Source: Stagonosporopsis chrysanthemi (taxonomy: Eukaryota > Ascomycota > Dothideomycetes > Pleosporales > Didymellaceae). From it: a stretch of 64,000 bases of DNA. Positions 21,829-32,249 of this stretch are shown piece by piece. A program made the translations under genes and the position numbers. The notes beneath the pieces were generated by a model. That model had not been told where the DNA came from and did no database searches. It saw only the letters and a program-made list of their open reading frames with translations. The stretch spans positions 1 to 64,000 of the forward strand of contig JAFISE010000046.1 in assembly GCA_022560025.1 (NCBI GenBank), given 5' to 3'. Numbering within the stretch: position 1 is the stretch's first letter; each line of letters begins with the position of its first letter.

Positions 21829-24417
21829 AGCGGCTCGGAAGATATTGTGCAGAGTGCGATGGGATTAGATAGGTGGAAGTATATATTCAGGCGCAGGAAC
21901 AATCGCTCTGGCCCACAAACTAGGATTCCGATGGTGAGGACTGCGGCTGAGGATTGTAATCTGGCCCTCTACTGCCGGTTCAATATGTACTGATGGATCG
22001 GTTTGAACGGAGTTGCGAGCGGTATTCGGTTAGTGGAGAATCCCTCGTGATCCTGATACTGTGCCGCGGCAATCCACATTTTTGATGCAAGGGATAGATG
22101 GAAAATCGCGTTCGCGTCTGCGTATCAGCGCCAAGCTGCTGCCTTTTGGCTGTTGGATTTGTTCTTACCAACCGAAAGCACACCTGGGTTTCGCTGATGT
22201 CAGCCTCGCTGCGCAAGATTGGAGGGGTTCAGTAGCCTCTGCACACCTCCAACATCAACATCGTCATCTCTTCTTCAGTCGTCAATGCAACAAGCAAACC
22301 CTGTGAGACCTGAGCTACACATTAGCGCGCAATCAACGCCGTGTCTCTACCGAGCACAGCCAGCATGGGCGCCTCAAACGCCGCAGAGGCGTGTTTCGCA
22401 GCTTTCGTCAGCTGCTCTTTACCTCCAGCTCTCAAGGGATGTCGCAGTCCACAGCTGCTTGAGAATACCATGACAAGGCGTCAATGCCATGTTCTGAATC
22501 TCACCCCTCTCTCTCGTCGCGTAACCGTGCGCATGGTCGAAGCATTGCACAGCTGGCATCCGAGAGCATGACGGAAATGAATGGAAGGGTACCTGCATCA
22601 GGCGTGTAACCTTCGACAGCGATTCTGATCACCACGCACACGTGGCTTTCGATCTTCCCCACCGAGGCACGTCTGTTTGCGCAACTCGTTTGCCGGGTGG
22701 CAGGCCGATCGTCCTTCCGTTCAAAAGAAGAGGCGGTCAACCTTCGCAGGCATTGGGGGCGCTAGAATAACGCTACTCAAAGCACCAACGCGCACTACAG
22801 CACTCGCGCCTACGGCTCGGTCCAGGACGGTAAAGACAGACGACTCTATCGATAACTCCGCGTATTCGACCTGCGTCGACAACACAGCAGTCTTGCCGTA
22901 CTCGGTCAAGTCCCCAGGACTTTTTTAATGCTAGAGGGACCTAGCGCCTATGCCATTCGGAGCGACTGGATTGCGCTCTTGAAGCTGTAAAACCACATGC
23001 AACCCTATTTCCAATTGGCAGCAGTCGCATCCCAGGTCCTCCATTCAGGAAAGCTGACCAAACTTGTCAACAAGGAACGCAACATGTTGGGTTGTCAGTG
23101 GAGATCATGGCATATACGTAGCGGCAGGAACCGATCGTAGTCCAAAAAATGAGTGTTTTCGCGAGACGGGTCAAGGTGGGTATTCTGTAAATGCATGCGC
23201 TTCGCCTGCAAAGATTTGCGCCGAGAAGCTAGCCGGCTTCCTCTAGTCAGCGCACAGTACCTAGTCTGGCATAGGTAGTACGCTGCTGGCTGCGATCCTG
23301 CATGCCTTCCCATCCGAGACTCGTTCGCATGCTCGGCCCTGTATAATTGATCAAAAGGAACATTCGGCGATGAACATATGCATCTAAATGGAGCCCATCA
23401 CAAGGGATACGCTGGACGCGCACGCGGCACAGTCTGCTTTGCATACGAAACATTGGCACGACTCTCCTATGCCTGCATCAGATCCGCACGTTGGACTTCA
23501 ACCTCAACGTACAGCGTGGACTGAGGAACTTCACACGAACGGGACCTGTGAACAAAGCCCTAGCCGTTCTGACGTTTACTCTGCCGTTCGCTCTGTAAAC
23601 TTTCACCGGGGAGCCGCCTCTATTTGCACGTGCATGGCGTCTTCGCGAGCCGTCCACCGCTTGTGATGAACGAGAGCCATCCACTGTCCCGGTTACGCCA
23701 GCCTCGTTTGGAGACCAACATGTACGTTGTATCCATTCAGGAATCTACCGCTAACGAGTCTTGTCGTGGGTGGGCGGTAGAGATTCAGCCAAACGAGTCA
23801 ACCTCCACTATGCGGCTGGTGAGCCCGAGGCCCTTGATTTGATCTTCGGTCCTGAATACCATGATCAGACCCTCCGCAATGCTCTAGTCTGACTATGACA
23901 TGCGTAATCGGCGACCTACCTGCGTCGTGACCCCATCTTTCCTCGCTTTTCGCCAATGTGGATTCACTTTGAACTGCAGGTGACTGCCAAACTCGACCTT
24001 TCTTCTTTCTTGATCAATTCATGAACGTCTATCATCGCAAGCTTGTGTGTCAAAAGCGCTTAGTCTCTTGCTGGCTCCTCTTGTTGCCCTAACTGGGTGG
24101 ACTCTGATGACCGAATTGAGATACGAGGCGTCTTTCGATGCACTAAGCAGCCAGCCATGTTCTAGTGCCCTGCAGCCAGCAGCCAGCATCAGACTTCTCA
24201 TCCTCCAAAGCTAGATGTCCTGACTTGCCCGTCTGGAGTTCACTGGTCATGCCACACGGCAAGGAGTCGTTTGCGTGGGAATATGGCCCGATTGGTCCAA
24301 GGCACGTGGCGCAGTCATTGTTGATTCGCGTTGCTTTGCCTGGCTTTGCAGTATACTACGGTAGTACTACTAATTGTAGTCAAGTACCTACGTGCCGCAT
24401 GCGTGCATGCATAGCTG
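21829..24417. other. 2.6-kb gap, no gene seen
   Basis: The largest undisturbed gap upstream of the TmpB-like gene. Open frames on both strands are short (up to 92 codons) and without motifs. No repeat element with duplicated target sites was found by eye. The right end must contain the TmpB-like promoter; a GCATGC-rich stretch lies at about 24397-24413. Confidence 0.4.
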
Positions 24418-24423
24418 TATAAA
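24418..24423 (+). promoter_or_regulatory. TATA box of the TmpB-like gene
   Basis: TATAAA, 78 bp upstream of the ATG at 24501, in the usual fungal TATA range. It sits directly after a GCATGC-rich stretch. Confidence 0.5.
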
Positions 24424-24500
24424 GATGCAGTAGCCTTCGTATGTGACATTGCTCTTTCGTTTGCCATTGTCGTTATCGTCACCTACCCACTCTCGACACT

Positions 24501-27500
24501 ATGGAGGAACAACTTCAGTTCAGCAACATGTCTGGATTATCGGCAGAAGATCAAGTTTTCGTCTCCCGGTATGGTTGTGGCCCAATGCTTCCAGTCCCTT
24601 CCAACACCGTACACGAGGCCTTTGAGAGCATCGTGGACACCCATCCTACAGTAGTCGCAGCCATCCACGGTAGTCGGAAGATCACATATCATCAACTGGA
24701 CCTCGCAGCCAACCGCCTCGCACATCACCTCATCAACTCGGGCCTCCGACCGAAGCAACGAGTATGCCTGGTGGTGCAACGGTCTGTGGAAATGCTCATT
24801 GGTCTACTTGCCATCCTCAAGGCCGGATGTCAGTATGTTCCGATTGATGGGGGAGTCGCTTCAGATCAAGCCCTGCAGCACATCTTTGAGGATACTGAAT
24901 GCCGCTTCATTCTTTGTCTGCCCAAGTACTGGGACAGGGTCAGGCGATTTGCGTCCCAGACCGCTATCGTTCTTGAACTTGGCATGGATACAGGCGCCTT
25001 CTATTCTCCTCTGAGGCCATGTGTCAAAGTCTCTGCCAACGATGGCGTTTATGCCATGTACACATCAGGCAAGTCATGCACCACGCTTTACAGTATCGTT
25101 GCTGATCGTCTTTGACAGGCAGTACTGGAGTCCCGAAAGGTGTAGATGTGAAGCATGGCACGATGACGAATGCGCTACTCCTCGAACCGGGGAAGTTGCA
25201 GATCACCGTGGGCTCCAGGGTTGCACAAGTGTTAAGCATTTCTTTTGCCATGGGTAAATAAGTCACCTTACCCTTTTCACAATATGCAATACTGATTATG
25301 ACTTAGGCGCATGGGAAATGCTTGGCTCGTTAATTAATGGTGGCACTCTTTACCTCCGAGGTTCAGACTGGGACGCCACGTTGTCGCAGGTCAGTCTCAA
25401 GCCCTTTGCCTATTTTGGAATGCGCCGTTGATTAGTCGGACAGGTTGATACCCTCATTTGTACGCCATCCATCCTATCAAAATATCGGCAAGAAGACTAT
25501 CCGAACATCAAAACAGTCGTTGTAGCGGGAGAAGCATGTTCACAGTCGTGAGTGGCACTTGGGTTCATTGTGCGAGTGCATACTGATAACGCCGCAGTCT
25601 CGCCGATAACTGGGCTCAGGACCGGTGCTTCTATAATTTGCTCGGCTCGACAGAAGTATTCCTTTTCTCAGCGCACAAACATGTCGTCGGCTATCCACTC
25701 TCAACTGGCCGACCGCTGCCGAACACGAAATGCTATGTTCTTGACGACGCTGGCGAGCCGGTCCCTGTTGGACAGAGGGGTATACTTTGGGTCGGCGGCA
25801 AAGGGGTGTCCAAAGGTTATATCAATCTTCCCCTGACCAGCGCTGAGAAATTTCAAGTCGACAGATTTGCCGATGACGGCACAACAATGTACAATTTTGG
25901 CAATATTGTATGCTGGAGAGCCGATGGATCCCTGGACTCATTTGGACGAATGGATGATCAGGTCAAGATCAAGGGCTTTCGAGTCGAGTTGGAGGGTGTC
26001 ACAGCCGTGCTTGAGCAGTTCGATGGGATCGTACGAGCCGCCTCACTGGTCATTGATGGCGTTCTCTATGCTTTCTACACATCTTCTAATCCGATCGACG
26101 AGCAAGCACTCGACACGTTCGTTCGAAAGCAGCTGCCCTACTACTCGGTACCTGAACAACGGATGAGAGTCGGAAGTATACCATTGAACTCCAACGGAAA
26201 GGTCGACAAAGCGCAACTGAAGGCTCTTGCTGCAGAAGCCAGCACACCTGCGATCGACATCAAGCCCTTCAAGCCAAGTCATCAGAGAGTGGACTCTGCC
26301 TTCGACAACATGACCGTCGCCAGAAGTGTTGTGGTCCCTCTTCCTACCATCGTTCACCTACCTTCTTCAGAAGACCTTGATCTTGAGAAAGGAGTTCGTT
26401 GCCACACCAAGCATCTGAGCACTTCGACAATAAGCACCAATCCAGACGAGCTTCTCCCAGATCCTAAGGGCTGTGCCACCGGCCACTGGCTGCGACATCG
26501 TGGTTTGATCGCCTACCGCTGGTTTTTGATCCCTATTGTTGCAGTCAATATTGGAGTTGCGTGCTGGATCCTCAATCGAGGCATAAAGAGCCAACAGTAC
26601 CCGCTCTCCTATGTCGCAACGGCCACAGCAGCGAACCTCTGCACCTCGATTCTGATTCGCACCGAGCCAGTCATCAACCTGCTCTTCACAGTGTTCTCTT
26701 CGGTGCCTACTTGGATGCCGCTGATGGTGCGCCGGATCTGTGCGAACGTCTACCACATTGGCGGTATACATGTTGGTTGTGCGATCGCTGCAGTGATCTG
26801 GTTTATCGTTTTTGCAGTTGGGACCAGCATCGACCTTGCAAAAGACCCAGGTGCGCGTGCCCTATCAGTTGCGCCAACTGTTTTGACCTACTTGATTCTT
26901 GTACTACTCCTCTCGATGACAGCTCTCTCGCAACCGACTCTTCGCAACAAGTACCACGATTCTTGGGAGAGTCTACACCGCTTTGGTGGCTGGACCGTGC
27001 TAGGGATGTACTGGGTACTTGTTGGATTGTCTACTAAGGATCTCAGCCGCGGTTCGGGTATGTCAACGTCAGAGGCATATCTTCGCAACCCTTCGATCTG
27101 GCTCATTGCAGCTGCTACCCTTGCGATCATTTTCCCCTGGCTATTCCTACGCCGCGTTCCAGTCCGGTCGGAAGTATTATCGTCCCACGCTGCCCGTCTA
27201 CATTTTGACTCTGAGGTTGCACCTGGACAAGGTGTTCGTCTCGCCGAGAGCCCCCTCAGCGACTGGCATGGGTTTGCGACTATCACCAATAGCCGCGGAA
27301 ACAACGTCCACAGCAACGGCAAAGGTTACTCGGTCATAGTCAGCAGAGCGGGTGACTTTACTGGTCGCTGCATCGACACTGCGCCGACACACATCTGGAG
27401 GCGTGGTATTCCTACTTGCGGCGTCTTGCGCATTGCCACTCTGTTCAAAAGCGTAGTTGTGGTAGCAACTGGATCCGGCATTGGCCCATGCCTGTCTATC

Positions 27501-27788
27501 TTTCCCTACCAACAAGTCGCTATGCGCATACTATGGACCGCCCCAAATCATGAGAAGACATTTGGCAAGTCTATCGTAGGTGACGTGCGCAGGAGAGATC
27601 CGAATGCGGTCATCTACAACACACGGGAATCAGGCAAACCCGATATGAGCCTTCTGACGTATAAACTGTACAAGGATAGCGGCGCCGAAGCGGTACTGGT
27701 TATTAGTAACAAGCGCTTCACTCAGCAGATTGTGTTTGATATGGAGAAGAGAGGCATTCCGGCGTATGGGGCAATTTTTGATTCTTAG
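24501..27788 (+). CDS. TmpB-like protein: adenylation domain fused to a membrane flavoprotein
   Basis: Five exons (24501-25068, 25119-25253, 25307-25389, 25444-25547, 25598-27788) sum to 1027 codons (1026 residues). The adenylation part spans residues 15-500: YTSGSTGVPKG (A3) near 188, NLLGSTE (A5) near 311, GRMDDQVKIKGFRVE (A8) near 412, and NGKVDK (A10, with the catalytic Lys) near 500. The usual TGD of A7 reads FGN near 395. No LGGxS thiolation motif follows. From about 600 to 825 there are several membrane helices, then an FAD-binding-like WHGFATI near 850 and a NAD-binding-like ATGSGIGPC near 920. Known: Aspergillus nidulans TmpA is a membrane flavoprotein and TmpB an adenylate-forming relative, both involved in signalling for conidiation. 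Inference: this is a TmpB-type enzyme. Intron 1 has a GC donor (GCAAGT). Confidence 0.88.
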
Positions 27789-28583
27789 GTTTTGACGATT
27801 TTTTGATGACGCGCATTTTAGCGGGTATGAGAAGGTACGAGCACACGACTGATTAAACACACACGATACATACGATATACGATTTCATGTTACGCCTGTT
27901 GCAGTCTGGCTTCCTAATAAAGTTAACGTTTCAAAGACGTTTTTAGCGTGCGGAACGGTGAAGGCGCACAACACCTGACATCTTGCCGAACAATCGTGTT
28001 GATGCGGATCATACCGTGTCAAGGACCAGGACTATGCATGACAGCGAGGCTAGTACTTTAGCAGACTTGCGTTGCTGTGGTGGTTGTCTTCTCCACCACA
28101 CTTGCTCCACTGATCTACACTGCAGCGTCAACTTGCAGAATGCAATGCGTGGGGTGGCCCCTACAGGACACCGGTATGCTATTTCCGATGCGCTACAACC
28201 AGAACAAGATCGGTTTGATCAACGCACAAAGAAGATGCTAACGCTAGATAGTGAAAGCGAGACGAAGCCAGGTGACAGTGAAAGACTGACTCTGGCACGT
28301 GGCTGGCGCGTACTCGCCATTCCCAGGGTCCAAATCACTAGCGCGGCCCCACTCTCCACGTCGATCTCTACCTGCTGTACCGTGCGGCCTACCCTAAATA
28401 CCGCCAAGTGCCAACACCAACTCAACTACCAAAGCTCTCACCAACTTATCTGCAACGACGATCGCTGCCGCCGAGCTTCACCGCTTCAGTCGCTTATGAG
28501 CCTTCAGTGATTGCCCAAGCTTGTACCCGTGTCAAACACAGTGCAGTGCCACACGCCTGGGAAGCGCACGGTAGAGATCCGCG
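27789..28583. other. Intergenic, no gene seen
   Basis: 3' flank of the TmpB-like gene and promoter of the LPGELR-motif gene. A 175-codon open frame at 27983-28510 lacks motifs and is probably chance. Confidence 0.45.
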
Positions 28584-29456
28584 ATGTGTTCCTTTTTGGA
28601 GCTCCCGGGAGGTATGTTCACTATCCTATAACGACGGCCTGCAAGCGCGGTGAACTAGTGCGAGTCGCTGGCTCGGTGATTCCGACCTTTCTCACTCTCG
28701 TCTTGCCTCTAACACGATTCGACACTGACGCTGAGCTCAGAACTCCGAAATCAGATCTACATGCGCTGTATCGATTCCACCACTCTCGAACATGAAGTAG
28801 ATTTGTACAGTATCTATCGCAGCCGTGGTTGCACGGTTCCTCCAACTCTTCTCCTGGGCCGGACGTGCAAACAGATCCGCGCAGAGTACCTCTTGCTCTG
28901 GACGTCAGTAGTCACCGTCAAGATTCATCTGTCGCAACTCAACATCTGCCCGTACATAGAGCACCCGCTTCTCGGCACAAGCTTACCTCATGCAAACGTC
29001 CGCTTGATTCTCTCAGATTACTCTGAACGAAGGCGTGGACCATGCTCCCGCATTGTCCTCACCAGCCTTTTCAAGATCATGACGCAGAACAAACATTTCA
29101 AATGGAAAATTTCTCCTGTCTCAGAGACCAATCAAGTAACAATTGAGAAAGCGAAGAAACTCGAAGATATCCCACGTGATGTCGGTCGTAACGCGAGACC
29201 TATCCTCGACGATTTCATCTCAGTGGAACTTTTCATGGAAATCGCAGACCATCCCAGAGCTACCAACCAATACTCACGCCCTATCATACATTTCACCTTC
29301 AAAGAACACAAAATCCTTCCAGGTGAGTGGCCTTGGTACGGCGCTCATAACCTCAACCACGAGAGCGTGCTTCTTTGGAACAAACGGTTGCTGGATTGTG
29401 GAGCATCTAGGCTGAAGCACTGGGACATTGAAGTTAAGGCACAAGGGATGGAATAG
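28584..29456 (+). CDS. LPGELR-motif (F-box-like/2EXR-like) protein
   Basis: Exons 28584-28611 and 28741-29456 give 248 codons (247 residues). The splice (GTATGT donor, CTCAG acceptor) fuses MCSFLELPG to ELRNQIYMRCIDS, creating the LPxELRNxIY opening of a large fungal family. It continues with PTLLLGRTCKQIRAEY and a stretch of alternating hydrophobic strands and helices typical of that family. Function: unknown to me. The opening resembles an F-box or 2EXR motif, but no partner or substrate can be inferred. It has a decayed relative at 2296-3086 with the intron in the same place, which supports this model. Without the intron the locus looks frameshifted, so the splice is the key decision here. 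The protein appears soluble, with no signal peptide or membrane segment. Confidence 0.78.
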
Positions 29457-30074
29457 GATTCGAGAGCGGGTTGTGCAAAGCCACGTCGATGTGCTACGTG
29501 AGGTGTTGTCCATTGGCACCGCGTCCTGCATTGACAGGATACTGGTGCACACAGCGAGAATAGCAAGCTATCAAGGTCTCTTATTTGGGTCACTTTCTTC
29601 GAAGATGAACTTGCCTGCGGATAGCTCAAAATGCTATAGGAAAGTACCTTCAAGCGTCATTGTCTTACATGTGACGCTCCAACCTGTCTTTACTGATTCG
29701 CGATAACCGGGGCACTGCAAGATGCGTGATATAATATCAACAGACGATCATCTCTACTAGTGGCTAGAAGCCACACTTTCTTCCTGGATGTAGCCAACTG
29801 TGAGCAACCAATGAGAAGCCAGTACTATTAACTCGGTGTCGATAGAGTTCACACCTTCACTGAAGCAGTGTACAAAGCTCATCTGCGATGAAAGTGATGC
29901 CATGATTGTGTTCTCTAAATTTCTAATCTAATTTTATAACAAAGATCAGCGGACCTGACGTAAATCATAGCCATCACTGCAATTCATAACTGTTATCTTC
30001 GGAGCCCGTAAACAGTCCCTCATTCGCGGTTGAACCCAACTTCATAAAGAAAACTCAAGTGCAAAATGGTACGC
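29457..30074. other. 3' flanks of two convergent genes
   Basis: No coding signal. The AT-rich stretch near 29915-29945 would suit transcription end signals. Confidence 0.45.
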
Positions 30075-31501
30075 TCACCACCCACAAACGCTTTTCGTTT
30101 CACCCGTCCTCACTCTATCATCGAAGGCTGCACGTACAGCTTGGTCGTAGGTAGGCGGTGCCCCGAGTCGGGCATACACCATCTGCGGCTCCTCGTCCGA
30201 AGACACCCCCATCGCCTTGCAGTTGGGTATTGTATGCGGATAGCTTTCGTGCTCAAACGAGCTCCCTTTCTCAACCTGCTCGCCGGGCCTTATTCCAGAA
30301 GCTATCCGTACTGGCGTTCTCACTTGCACGAAGTATACTCTTCCGGCATTATCCCCGCTTTGGCATTGACATCCCATCAGCACTTCGACCTCGTATCTTC
30401 GTTCCAGGTTGCAGGTTACAAAGTCCGGTACCACGCTATCGTCTATTGCGACATTACTCCACAGCCTCTGATCGATATTGCGCTGCATTCCGGGTGGATC
30501 AGATGCTGAGAAGACGCGTAACCCAATATTGCTGAGCGACTGCAAGGTCCAGAATGACATGTGTCCATGTCTTGCAGCGCCAGCTCGAATGTCAGTGTAA
30601 CTAACGAGTAGCACCTGGAAAGACTGTAGGTATAGATCCTGCGGATGCTGGTCAAGTTTTGTGACAGAGAGGTTCATCTTCACCGCGCGCCTGAGTGGTA
30701 TTTGTCCACTGCTTTGGGGGATCCTTATAAGCTGAAAGTCTGGCTGGAACATTGCTGTGATCAGAATCTCTGCCGGAGCTAGTCCAAGTGCGTCCTCCAT
30801 CGAAACGCACGACGACAATGGCAAAGAGCTTGGTCCTAACACCGTCGTACGCGCTGTTATGTTCGCTTTGAGAGACGTATGCTCACGGTCATGCTGGGCT
30901 AACCGTGAATCAACAGGCCATATTGTAATCGGATGACTCTGATTTCAAGTCAGTCCCGTTTTTTGAGTTACGTCAAGATATCTACCTTCAAGGCTCGACC
31001 TCTAAACATGTTCCTTATCGTGATAGCCGTGACGTCGATGCGGTACGTAATCTCGTTCCCATTCTGGACGTCTTTTGTCGAAGGTGGGAGTTGACAGTAC
31101 AGATTTGATCGTTCTAGAACAAGGTCATGGCGATGTAGTTCCTCGACCGGGCTTTTAGGGGGACACGTGGAGCAGACTGCATTCCCTGGAATTCTCAACC
31201 GGAAAGCGAAGTTGTGACAGCCGACGTCAAGTCGGAGAGGCCGTTCTTTCTGCGAAAACGATCGATTGTTGAAAGGAATGATTGTGTGCTCTTCTCGTAC
31301 AATGACGTGCCTTTCTTCTTCCCGTCGTGAGAACAAGAGGCCCGGCGCTCCGGTCAGGGACGATGTGCTCTCGCCGATAAGGGTCGCTGTGAGTTCGGAG
31401 ATGGTGGTCTTCTGCGCACAAAAGATGTTTATCTTACCAATTACATGACCACCACTCGAAAAAATATCTTTTTCGTTCTCGATATCTAACCTGAAATTCA
31501 T
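30075..31501 (-). CDS. Arrestin-related trafficking adaptor-like protein
   Basis: Exons 31501-30986 and 30938-30075 (516 and 864 nt) give 460 codons (459 residues). The N-terminal half reads as an arrestin N-fold: GGHVIGKINIF, ISELTATLIGES, then FAFRLRIPGN and YRIDVTAI. After the intron, SHPITIWPVD leads into an arrestin C-like half (FLxSVTKLDQ-type beta strands, VVPDFVTCNLERRYEVEV). A PPTY motif (PPxY type) lies near residue 435 in GAPPTYDQAV. Known: fungal ART adaptors use PPxY to recruit the Nedd4 ligase Rsp5/HulA and direct ubiquitin-driven endocytosis of plasma-membrane transporters. Inference: this protein has that role, though which transporter it targets is unknown. The start ATG directly precedes the first beta strand; an in-frame extension upstream lacks arrestin-like sequence. 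Confidence 0.88.
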
Positions 31502-32016
31502 CTTACGCGAGTGAATTTGGCTGCAGGTGACCAGTGACAATAATAGTGAGAATGGCGAAACTCGTGATGTCAGTGTAGTAGGTTGCAACCTTTCCGAGTA
31601 ACTATGGATCAGATTGCTTCGATCCCAGGATTTGCTCTTGATATCATGTAGTTTTGCCATGGTCTGCCTCGGTAGGGTTGTCGCTCTGATGCTCCGACTA
31701 TTTTTAGCCGGCGCGCCAAGACTTTGCACTTTCGCTCGCTACATGTAACCACGTGGCATAGATCACATGATATTCTATTGTAGCAGGCACTGCCCGGTGT
31801 GTGCAAGTGCACTTACTTGACACTGCTTACGCAGTTACACTACACCCCAGGTGTTGGTATGTAGAGGACGAACAAAATTGACCGGTGACCCCGCCTGCGG
31901 CCGAATGCCAATTTCTGCAGACAGGGGTATACCTGCAGCTTCCGATGGCAACTTTGAGCGTCCTTGTCGAGACCAGAAGCACACGAGGGCATGACTTGGC
32001 TGAGGAGGAATCAAGC
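31502..32016. other. Promoter of the arrestin-like gene
   Basis: No gene supported. Open frames here mostly continue into the adjoining solo-LTR-like element and are not conserved coding. Confidence 0.45.
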
Positions 32017-32211
32017 TTATCTGTCACGGTTGAGGGCATCTCCTGCCTCACGTGCAGTTGCACCTCACCTCTGGTGAGACGAGGCTGCCTCTCCTGCACT
32101 AGCGCTGTTTACAGCTACCCATGTATACATACTGTTCGTAGCTTCACCCAATGGAACCTCAGTTCAATCCTCAAATCTTCCCGCACTGCTTGCACTCACT
32201 GCGACATTATC
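32017..32211 (-). mobile_element. Solo-LTR-like element, copy 2, with target-site duplication GATAA
   Basis: The element is 32022-32206 (185 bp), inverted relative to copy 1 at 1877-2061 and differing at one base. On this strand it begins TGTCGCAGTG and ends CCGTGACA. The flanking 5 bp read TTATC at 32017-32021 and TTATC at 32207-32211 on the plus strand (GATAA on the element strand), a perfect target-site duplication different from that of copy 1. The two copies are therefore independent insertions, not one duplicated segment. It sits 38 bp beyond the stop codon of the Zn2Cys6 gene, so it probably lies within or next to that gene's 3' untranslated region. Confidence 0.86.
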
Positions 32212-32249
32212 GGCATATGTCATGATTCTTATATATGTGAGATTATGTC

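Noticed and set aside
24501..28584. Secondary-metabolite cluster around the TmpB-like gene
   Set aside because: Neighbours are DUF3433 and an LPGELR-motif protein. No tailoring enzyme, transporter or regulator is adjacent in a plausible arrangement.
28408..28795. Apparent frameshift in the LPGELR-motif gene (FLELP in one frame, REVCSLSY in another)
   Set aside because: A GTATGT..CTCAG intron at 28612-28740 joins LPG to ELRNQIY in phase, giving the family core exactly; no lesion is needed.
31827..32099. Possible zinc-cluster-like reading across the 185-bp element
   Set aside because: Cys-rich readings are broken by stops in both copies, and TG..CA ends with 5-bp target duplications identify it as a mobile element.
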